From the NCBI GenBank assembly GCA_950097015.1, contig CATNEN010000039.1, positions 4,104,001 through 4,168,000 of the forward strand: a DNA stretch of 64,000 bases, written 5' to 3'. Below the pieces are notes generated by a model. It ran no database searches. It saw nothing but the letters and a program-made list of their open reading frames with translations, and was not told the origin of the DNA. The DNA is from Macrostomum hystrix (taxonomy: Eukaryota; Platyhelminthes; Macrostomidae). The position numbers were made by a program, and so were the translations under genes. Below are positions 56,301 through 64,000 of this stretch, piece after piece (the stretch's first letter is position 1; every line of letters begins with the position of its first letter).

Positions 56301-57387
56301 TATCACCGCTAACCCTCAAACGACTGTGGGGAGATGGCCCAACCACCCCATTTTATCACCGCTAACCCTCAAACGACTGTGGGGAGATGGCCCAACCACC
56401 CCATTTTATCACCGCTAACCCTCAAACGACTGTGGGGAGATGGCCCAACCACCCAATTTTATCACCGCTAACCCTCAAACGACTGTGGGGAGATGGCCCA
56501 ACCACCCCATTTTATCACCGCTAACCCTCAAATGACTGTGGAGAGACAGCCCAACCACCCAATTTTATCACCGCTAACCCTCAAATGACTTTGGGGAGAC
56601 GGCCCAACCACCCAACCACCCCAATCTGACCCTTAAATGACTGTGTGAAGTCAGGCAAACAACCCAATTAGATCAAAGCTGAGCCTTACAAGTAGTGACT
56701 TACTAAAAAATAGTATTCGCACAAGCAGTAAGAGCCTGCATTTACGCCACTGAACGAATCGAAAAGCGGCGGGCAAAAGCCCGTTAGGCCGAGAATCAGA
56801 TATATAAACCAAGAGATAAGGAGGGTGACACGAGTTAGGACGGGCCAAAGGGTAAGGAAAGAGAGGAAAGAGATACAAACAGCTAGCCAATCAGAGACGA
56901 GGGAAAGGAAAGAGAAGTGAAGGTTAGCTAAGAAGGTAAACAGATGGAGGGAGAGAGGAGAAAGTACTTTAAGAAGGCGCGTGAGTGTAAACAAACAGAG
57001 AGAAGGAAGAACTATTAACATCACGTGGCTTGAATTTTAACCAGATAATTTTATCACAACACTTAATCATGCTGAAACAGAATCTACAATAGCATTAAAC
57101 TTACCCCAAAACTTTCGATGCGTCATTAACGTTGGCTTGGACATTGCTTATCAATTAGATTTGAAACACCTACATAGTCAGGACAAGAAATGATTCGGTA
57201 CGACTTTCCACCTTCACAATTTACACTAAACGAACAGAAAATCAACTTTTCTGGGCACAAATTGTATTTTCAGGACGTAAAACACAACAGCAGCTGTTTT
57301 ATACAAGGCAAAATAATGACTGAATCAACAAGCCACTCACTGCTCAAACTGCTGACCGGCTTGAGTGAGGAATGAAAAGATTGGGAT
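50366..57387 (-). CDS. Coiled-coil protein, 5' end unresolved
   Basis: Exons with matching phases: 57387-57341 (tentative), 55972-55473, 55282-55111, 54759-54620, 54411-54247, 53427-53053, 52496-52392, 50641-50366; about 593 residues known. The first large exon is acidic (SPADEDNDSHSEDGETEE) and then turns into heptads (YVEALEHRLKREEARCRELT). Helical coiled coil continues through the next four exons (LELKLDELGRERHGLLEEIE, ERCSQLESIEQSS, RKHAELELRAEATQL). The last exon is Ser/Gln-rich with polyQ and ends SSLGLSNLRRSVGFS. No catalytic domain is seen, so a scaffold or centrosome/Golgi-type structural role is only a guess. If the donor at 53052 is not used the protein ends six residues later at 53029. 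The first exon with a start codon was not found. Confidence 0.7.
50690..51550. repeat. 20-bp minisatellite in the coiled-coil gene's last intron
   Basis: About 42 copies of GACAGGTGTTGATAGGGAGA with TAGTGA, GCTGAT and ATG variants, and occasional 14-bp short units (GACAGGTTGATAGG). The end units are homogeneous and the centre is variable. The 290-codon minus frames come from the array. Confidence 0.96.
52700..53035 (+). mobile_element. SINE family 2 copy beside a coiled-coil gene exon
   Basis: The head GGCTGAGTGGCAGAGCGCAG lacks part of the anticodon region, then GACCTCGATTCCGCGGCGAG and the full body to CCAGCAATAAGTATTATT. It abuts the 53053 donor. The stop codon at 53029 that would end the unspliced frame lies at its tail. 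Confidence 0.87.
53545..53880. repeat. 20-bp minisatellite in coiled-coil gene intron
   Basis: About 17 units of CACCTGTTGAAGATGGAGGT with TTAAAG and TCTCC variants. On the gene's strand each unit reads AACAGGTGACC, resembling a donor. Confidence 0.92.
54475..54605. repeat. 16-bp minisatellite in coiled-coil gene intron
   Basis: Eight perfect copies of GGTCACAAAATCCCAA in a 208-bp intron (54412-54619). Confidence 0.95.
54885..55065. repeat. 18-bp minisatellite in coiled-coil gene intron
   Basis: About ten copies of TTAGGGATTGGAATCGTC with GATCGG and CGCC variants, in the 351-bp intron 54760-55110. Confidence 0.94.
55330..55410 (-). mobile_element. SINE family 2 fragment
   Basis: AAGCCTTCTCACCGCTGCTG and CAAATTAATGTGACGTCGCC match the middle of family 2. 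Only about 80 bp remains, inside the 190-bp intron 55283-55472. Confidence 0.65.
56090..56640. repeat. 53-bp minisatellite in coiled-coil gene 5' intron
   Basis: Ten copies of a 53-bp unit: CCGCTAACCCTCAAACGACT, GTGGGGAGATGGCCCAACCA, then CCCCATTTTATCA. Each unit includes CTAACCCTCAA, not a telomere repeat. Confidence 0.96.
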
Positions 57388-57850
57388 CTGAAATACCAAG
57401 CAACTGCGCCTCTCTGCGCGAGTTTGCTCCCGCTGTCTCTGTCCCTGAATCGCCGCAGAGGCCCTCCATTTGAGGTTTATTAGAAAGACAGGCGAATTAT
57501 ACTCCAGTCAAATTGTACACCGCACACTTGAGCACAGTTTAACCCACAATCCCCAATAATCACAGAAGCCACTGTTGCAGTCTGCAGCGGGGGAACCTTG
57601 AACTGCAATTCCAGGAAAGGAGCAGAGTGTGTGGGCAGTCGACGCAGAAACAGGGTCTGAGAAAAGGAAGTGGATAATGGACAGGATCTGATGGCCTGGC
57701 AGAACTCCAGCAAAGACTTGCTTTCCGCCCTTCAGAAGACGGAATAGAAATGCCGAAACCGGGTGTAATTTTTACCATTACCTGAAAAAACGGCTCTATG
57801 AAGCTAAATATAGTAATTTGGTTTGGTACAGTTCACTCAATTTCCTTCAC
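57388..57850. other. Probable 5' region of the coiled-coil gene
   Basis: Moderate-GC sequence upstream of the tentative exon. Minus-strand frames at 57480-57778 begin with ATG (57778) but show no known domain and no donor with the needed phase 2. The missing first exon may be here. Confidence 0.35.
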
Positions 57851-57854
57851 CCTT

Positions 57855-58225
57855 TACGGTAATTTCTCGCCCTTCACAGTAATTTCTCACCCTTCACAGT
57901 CATTTCTCACCCTTCACAGTCATTTCTCACCCTTCACAGTCATTTCTCACCCTTCACAGTCATTTCTCACCCTTCACAGTCATTTCTCACCCTTCACAGT
58001 CATTTCTCACCCTTCACAGTCATTTCTCACCCTTCACAGTCATTTCTCACCCTTCACAGTCATTTCTCACCCTTGACAGTCATTTCTCACCCTTGACAGT
58101 CATTTCTCACCCTTCACAGTCATTTCTCACCCTTCACAGTCATTTCTCACCCTTCACAGTCATTTCTCACCCTTCACAGTCATTTCTCACCCTTCACAGT
58201 CATTTCTCACCCTTCACAGTAATTT
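57855..58225. repeat. 20-bp minisatellite (CACAGTCATTTCTCACCCTT)
   Basis: About 18 very uniform copies of CACAGTCATTTCTCACCCTT, the most homogeneous array in the window, lying between the divergent coiled-coil and Ski-like genes. Confidence 0.96.
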
Positions 58226-59100
58226 ATTAGTTAAATTCTCAGCCCCTTTCTAACACAATTTTACCCATCAGCATTCCCAGAATATGTTCCCATCTGATGA
58301 ATTGAGAATATGATTCAATTTTCCATGCTAAAATGAGCACATCGTTGGTAGGTATATTTGCAGTTTAAAACAGTGCAAACCCGCATGCCCTAGGGTACAG
58401 ACCTGGTCGATTGAGACTAGTCTCAAAAAGATTGATTGTAAGCCCAGTGTGGACCAGCATAAAATATCGATAACTAAAAAAGAGGCATTTGGATTTGGAA
58501 GGGGCATTTAAGGCTATTATCAGGGACTACTCGGGACGGCAAACGGCCAATTCATGCAGAAATGTTTATGATTCCGATTTTCAAAGTTTTCTGCTGACCA
58601 GAATTTTACTCGTGGGAGTTTAGCTTTTTTGACACGTGGGCAAAAATTATACCTTTATAACCTGCAGCAAGCAGTTTTAACCGAAACACTTTATGAACCG
58701 ATCTGAAACACGTTTTTACAGTAACTTCAGATTCCGTTCAGAAAGCAGCTAAAAGCCAATGTCTATGGCAGAAACCAGTTGCGTATTTAGTAGTCCCTGG
58801 CTATTACGAGTATCTGTTCCACCTGGCATTGTAATCTACAGCCAATTGTGCACTCATTTCTAAGCCAACACAGAGATAGGAAGGCAGTTGGTGTCTAGGT
58901 ACGGGGGCAGCCCGCCCTGTCCCCAGTCCTTCTGTCGCCCTATCAGGGGCCGCCAGAGCGCCTGGACAGAAAAGGGAAAGAGAGACACAACAAGAACAGA
59001 GAATTTGCTTTCAGATATAATCAAACTGCTTTGAAGACAGAAATTCCAACCCTACTGCTTGAAGATTGTAGGCCATATTGATATTGCAGCTCTGTTTCCC
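58226..59100. promoter_or_regulatory. Upstream region of the Ski-like gene
   Basis: Non-repetitive sequence leading to the Ski-like start codon. A consensus acceptor, ATATTGCAG, ends at 59089, 11 bp before the ATG, so the 5' leader is probably spliced (in cis or by a spliced leader). Specific promoter elements could not be identified. Confidence 0.4.
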
Positions 59101-62100
59101 ATGCGACCAGCGTCACAATTCACCAGCTTCGCCTGCTACCAACCGGAAACAGCTGGGACTGGGCAGGAATCGTGGCCGCCTCTGCCGGTGCCACCGCCTT
59201 CGTCATTGGCTGCATTGCATAGGGCAATGCTGCACTGGCAGCACAGCTACCCGCCGACCCTGCCGCCGCCGCCGCCGCCGCCACCACCGCCGCCGCCGTT
59301 GCAGAACTATCATCATCGGTGGATGCCACATCAGCATCGAAATCAGGACACTGCCGAAGTTGAAAAGCAGCGATTTGACAACAATCGACTGCTCGAAGCC
59401 TGCCTAGAGGGCCGCACAGTGCTGGCCTTCAGCGGCGGCGGCGAGAAACGCCTCTGCTTGCCGCAGGTTCTGCACGAGGTCCTCCTGGCGGCTGGGCTGG
59501 ACTTGGAGACCATCGGGCAGGCCTGCGATCAGCTTGGCGTTCTCTGCCAGCGCTGCGACCCGCACCAGATGGCCATCCTGCGACACCACCGCGTGTTCGA
59601 CCCCGGCCTGGAGAGCTGCGGCCTCATCACTCAGTCGGACGCCGAGAGGCTCTGCAAGACGCTGCTCTGCGGCCGCGGGGCGCCGCCCCTGACTCGGCCG
59701 CTGATGCCGGAGGATGAGCGAATCGGCGTGCGGCACCGCTGCTTCGGTAAGCAGCGCGGCTTCCTGCTGCTGCAGCTGTACACCGGGCCCAGGGAGCCTT
59801 GCATCGCCTGTGCCGACTGCTGCCGGCTGCACACGCCGGCCCAGTTTGTGGGCCACGCACATCGGCCAGGCGAGGTGGCCACCTGTCACTGGGGCTTCGA
59901 GTCGGCTAAATGGAGGCGCTACCTGCTGCTGGACTCGCGCTTGCCCGAGGGCAGCGTTCAGCGACAGCGAGTCCAGGCCGCCCTGGAGGCCGTGAAAGCG
60001 CGCTTTTTAGATGCCGACGGAGTGAGTGGGACGGGCTCCGGGTCACGTGACAGTCAGTGTCAGATATCAACCAGTGTCAGATACAGACAAGTGCTATATG
60101 TGTTATTAGATACATGTACAAAACGTTATGGGATACAAAACACTGTTAGATACGAACCCCTGTAAGATACGAACCCCTGTTAGATTCGAACCCCTGTAAG
60201 ATACGAACCCCTGTTAGATACGAACCCTGTAAGATTCGAACCCCTGTAAGATACGAACCCCTGTTAGATACGAACCCCTGTTAGATTCGAACCCCTGTAA
60301 GATACGAACCCCTGTTAGATACGAACCCCTGTAAGATACGAACCCCTGTTAGATACGAACCCCTGTAAGATACGAACCCCTGTTAGATACAAACCCCTGT
60401 AAGATACGAACCCCTGTTAGATACGAACCCCTGTAAGATACGAACCCCTGTTAGATACGAACCGCTGTAAGATACGAACCCCTGTTAGATTCGAACCCCT
60501 GTAAGATACGAACCCCTGTTAGATTCGAACCCCTGAAAGATATGAACGAAAACCTGCCTTCACAGAATCGCCCGTTGGAGTGCTCAGACAGCTCAGTGAC
60601 CGCACATTTTTACAAGCCTGAACTGCTTGCTGACTTTGAGGAAGAGAAAATGGACTGGCAGCAGCAGCAGCAGCAGCAGCAGCATCGCCAAGAGAGGCTT
60701 CCACACGCGATGGGGCAAAGCTACAGATACGAAAAGCCTTACAGGTGAGTTCTCACATAATTTTTCAAATGTTTTACTGAACGCAAATCCAGTGACCACC
60801 TCTCCCACCCTCTCAGCCGACGTCGCCTATTTAGCCCCGGCCAGTATCAGCATCACAATCAGTACAATAACTATCAGCATCAGCAACAACGTTGTCAGCA
60901 GCAGCAGCAGCCGAGGCGCAACCGAATGTGCCGCAAGCAGATCTCGGCAGATGTTCGAAGATTTCACCGTAGGCCCCAGTCGCATTTTCCAGAACATCAA
61001 CACAGAACTGGCCTTGAGCAGCAGCATCATCAGCAGCAGCAGCATCGTCAGCAGCAGCAGCATCATCAGCAGCCGCGAGACATCCCGGATCACGTGACCC
61101 CGAATCAGCGTTTCTCTCGAGAGGACGCCGCCGCTGTGGCAGCGGCCGCAGCCGCACTTGACGACCTTCTTCTGCGCGAGGGCGCTGGTGCCGACGCCGC
61201 GGCTGAAGCCGAAGCGGAGGCGGCGCTCCACTCAGACTGGGAGGCGCTGGCGGACTGGGCCGAGGGTCACCTGCCAGAGAAGGCCACGCCCACGTTCCTG
61301 TCCATGGTGGAGCGGGTCAAGTCCGGCTACGCTGCCCGCATCGGTGGCCTCTGTAGATTTGTCGGCGCCGTCAGGCAGCAGCTGACGGTGCTGCAGCAGC
61401 TGCGGCAGCTGAGCGAACATCTTCAGGATCGCCAGCCTCAGTCAGGTGCGAATTCGGATGCTGAAGGGACTCTTTGAAGGCGAAGAGCCACTGAGACACT
61501 TGTGATGCTTGTCCTGTCACTTAGAAAAATTTCTGTCACTGAATATCCTATCAATTTGGCACAAACCTGTCACTCAACACTATCCTGTCACTCTCTCGCT
61601 TTGGCACCCTTTCTATCACTCAGAATTATTCACTTTAAGACTCTCGTTCACCTAGGTTATCTAATCACCTTGATTACTGAGCAGGTTCACCCCAAGAGAT
61701 CTGGAGCTCACTCTCAGCCCGGGGAAAAAGTTATATAGCTGGGATAGTATTGAAATTTAGGTGATTGTGGTCCATGGACTGAGAAGCTGTACGCAGTCTT
61801 TGGATGGGCTGCACAATAGCCGCGGCTGAACATCTGACCAAATATTCTATTTCTGGCAGATCTGGCAGAGCGACCGGCTGAGGAGCCCGTTGAAGAAGAC
61901 GACGAATCTCAGCAGGAGCAGCTGCTCGACGGCCACTTTGTTGTCATTGACGACAGCAGCAGTTTAGAGAACTCTCAGCGGGGAAATTTCGCTCTTCAAG
62001 AAGAGGACAGTAAAAACAACAACAACAACAACAACAACAACAAAAGCAACAGCAGCAGCAGAGACGACGCCTGTGGCGACAAGGAAAGGTTGAAGGGGCT

Positions 62101-62104
62101 ATAA
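59101..62104 (+). CDS. Ski/Sno family transcriptional co-repressor
   Basis: Four exons: 59101-60021, 60566-60744, 60817-61445, 61860-62104. Phases agree; 1974 bp, 657 residues (human SKI is about 728). After a Pro-rich N-terminus (P12 run), the Ski/Sno/Dac domain is at about 95-195: GGGEKRLCLPQVLHEVLLA, then ESCGLITQSDAERLCKTLL. The SMAD4-binding, zinc-binding domain is at about 207-305: RHRCFGKQRGFLLLQLY, C-x2-C, GHAH, and TCHWGFESAKWRRYLLL. The CHWGF...W signature favours Ski/SnoN over SKOR (Fussel). Ski proteins repress TGF-beta/BMP/activin targets by binding SMADs and recruiting NCoR/HDAC in the nucleus. The C-terminal half has polyQ/His tracts, a helical segment (DWEALADWAEGHLPEKATP, then RQQLTVLQQLRQLSEHL) that may replace the family's coiled coil, and an Asn-rich tail. 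Start chosen as the first ATG after the acceptor at 59089. Confidence 0.9.
60130..60540. repeat. 17-bp (34-bp dimer) minisatellite filling Ski intron 1
   Basis: About 24 copies of GTTAGATACGAACCCCT alternating with GTAAGATACGAACCCCT, plus ATTCGA variants. The array fills the 544-bp intron from about 110 bp after the donor to about 25 bp before the acceptor. Confidence 0.96.
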
Positions 62105-62279
62105 TTAGTCGAAGGCCTCGAAATTTTAACACTGAATTTGTTTAGATTTCTACAGCCTTGCGTCAGTAATTAAAAGTAACAATTTCTTCAGCCGCTATAA
62201 AAACGTTAAGCCAGTTGCTTTCGTGAATTACTAGCTTGTGCTTCAATGATCTAAATGGATTGCTAGACTAAGCTGTACT

Positions 62280-62770
62280 ATAATGAGTGGAAAGGATTGC
62301 TAGACTATGCTGAACTAGAATGAGTGGAAAGGATTGCTAGACTATGCTGGACTAGAATGAGTGGAAAGGATTGCTAGACTATGCTGAACTAGAATGAGTG
62401 GAAAGGATTGCTAGACTATGCTGAACTAGAATGAGTGGAAAGGATTGCTAGACTATGCTGGACTAGAATGAGTGGAAAGGATTGCTAGACTATGCTGGAC
62501 TAGAATGAGTGGAAAGGATTGCTAGACTATGCTGGACTAGAATGAGTAAAAAGGATTGCTAGACTATGCTGAACTAGAATGAGTGGAAAGGATTGCTAGA
62601 CTATGCTGAACTAGAATGAGTGGAAAGGATTGCTAGACTATGCTGAACTAGAATGAGTGGAAAGGATTGCTAGACTATTCTGAACTAGAATGAGTGGAAA
62701 GGATTGCTAGACTATGCTGAACTAGAATGAGTGGAAAAGATTGCTAGACTAGAATGAGTGGAAAGTATTG
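62280..62770. repeat. 37-bp minisatellite downstream of the Ski-like gene
   Basis: About 13 copies of GGAAAGGATTGCTAGACTAT plus GCTGAACTAGAATGAGT, with GGACTAG variants. It begins about 170 bp after the stop codon, so it may be in the 3' UTR or just beyond it. Confidence 0.96.
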
Positions 62771-63320
62771 CTAGCCAAACGCCAATTTTTACCTTTTGCC
62801 GTTAACTCCATCGTTGTAAATCATCAAGCCATATTTGATTGGCGCGGTATTTCTGCTTGTCAATGACATCATATTGATTGCTGCTCACGCAATTCGGCTG
62901 CAAGTCGATCAGGTTAATTAAATGAATATTTGGAACTATAGACACCCAGAGATATGAGTCAGCCACCCGCGCCACTGCCCCCTACTCAGGTCCTTGCTGC
63001 CTTTTTGTGTTTTGGTCTCATAAATTATAATTTTTTTAACTGTTTTACTTCTCTACAGTAAGAAAAAGCTTTTTCTCAGAAATGCAACGAATTTTTTGTT
63101 TAGTTCTCAAACTGAGTTCAATGCTCACAAGCACCCGTATACAAACTTGTTACATTGTTATTCTCAACTCAACCCATCGTGTGTTTGAAGAATCATTGCT
63201 ATCGTTGCTCCGGCACTTACCTCTGAGAACTTTTATTTACACAAAACAGTCTTTTTGTTGTTTGTCTCAATTTGATTCTAATCTAACCAATTTGTTTATC
63301 TTGCCAACTGCTTGTTGTAG
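62771..63320. other. AT-rich stretch, no gene recognised
   Basis: The 88-codon plus frame at 63082-63348 runs into the next array and has no recognisable domain. No SINE or RNA gene seen. Confidence 0.45.
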
Positions 63321-63324
63321 CAAG

Positions 63325-64000
63325 CACCTTCACCATAGATTCACCTGAGATTTATCTGAACTTCACCATAGATTCACCTGAGATTTATCTGAACTTCACC
63401 ATAGATTCACCTGAGATTTATCTGAACTTCACCATAGATTCACCTGAGATTTATCTGAACTTCACCATAGATTCACCTGAGATTTATCTGAACTTCACCA
63501 TAGATTCACCTGAGATTTATCTGAACTTCACCATAGATTCACCTGAGATTTATATGAACTTCACCATAGATTCACCTGGGACTCACCTGGATTTCACCAT
63601 AGATTCACCTGAGATTTATCTGAACTTCACCATAGATTCACCTGAGATTTATCTGAACTTCACCATAGATTCACCTGAGATTTATCTGAACTTCACCATA
63701 GATTCACCTGAGATTTATCTGAACTTCACCATAGATTCACCTGAGATTTATCTGAACTTCACCATAGATTCACCTGAGATTTATCTGAACTTCACCATAG
63801 ATTCACCTGAGATTTATATGAACTTCACCATAGATTCACCTGAGATTTATCTGAACTTCACCATAGATTCACCTGAGATTTATCTGAACTTCACCATAGA
63901 TTCACCTGAGATTTATATGAACTTCACCATAGATTCACCTGGGACTCACCTGGATTTCACCATAGATTCACCTGAGATTTATCTGAACTTCACCATAGAT
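63325..64000. repeat. 33-bp minisatellite at the right edge
   Basis: Twenty or more copies of TCACCATAGATTCACCTGAG plus ATTTATCTGAACT, continuing past the window. A variant pair (GGGACTCACCTGGATT) appears at 63575 and 63935, a spacing of about 360 bp, pointing to copying of larger blocks. Confidence 0.96.

Noticed and set aside
56090-56640. Telomere-like repeats (CTAACCC)
   Set aside because: CTAACCC occurs only once per 53-bp unit, so this is an ordinary minisatellite and not a telomeric tract.

Overview
The window is eukaryotic nuclear DNA from an invertebrate animal. The genes are split by GT-AG introns, the families are metazoan (Ski/Sno, KIAA0319 with PKD domains, class I cytokine-receptor-like, spectrin/Ig, SLC7), and the introns are filled with minisatellites, tRNA-derived SINEs and a Ty3/gypsy-type element. 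Possible splice acceptors a few bases before several start codons would suit an animal with spliced-leader trans-splicing. A free-living flatworm of the Macrostomum kind is my best guess, but I cannot prove it from the sequence.

Layout, left to right. 263-392 (-): first coding exon of an SLC7-type cationic amino acid transporter that runs off the left end. 2762-7774 (-): complete 8-exon gene for an 889-residue single-pass receptor with a signal peptide, an Ig domain, cytokine-receptor-like FN3 modules and a short tail. 12007-24580 (-): 7-exon KIAA0319/KIAA0319L homologue (869 residues). Its 7.2-kb intron 2 holds a PAN/laminin-G-type exon on the same strand, split by a 4.3-kb LTR retrotransposon at 17822-22122. 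24581-31010: AT-rich intergenic DNA with two minisatellites. 31011-48616 (+): 16-exon gene for a 1775-residue protein with a spectrin-like helical half and six Ig domains. 50366-57387 (-): coiled-coil protein gene, convergent with the previous one, 5' end unresolved. 59101-62104 (+): 4-exon Ski/Sno homologue (657 residues). The right end is minisatellite.

Every exon chain was built by hand from splice consensus, reading-frame phase and protein similarity. In the four complete models all exon phases agree and the coding sums divide by three. No transcript evidence was available.

The most striking structure is that almost every intron longer than about 350 bp is filled by a tandem array with its own unit, a SINE or another repeat, while short introns (72-124 bp) have none. 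The most interesting gene is the gp130/Domeless-like receptor. The most informative event is the retrotransposon insertion: a 5-bp target duplication, an intact 3' LTR, a 5' LTR reduced to 9 bp, and a host reading frame that enters gag without a stop.
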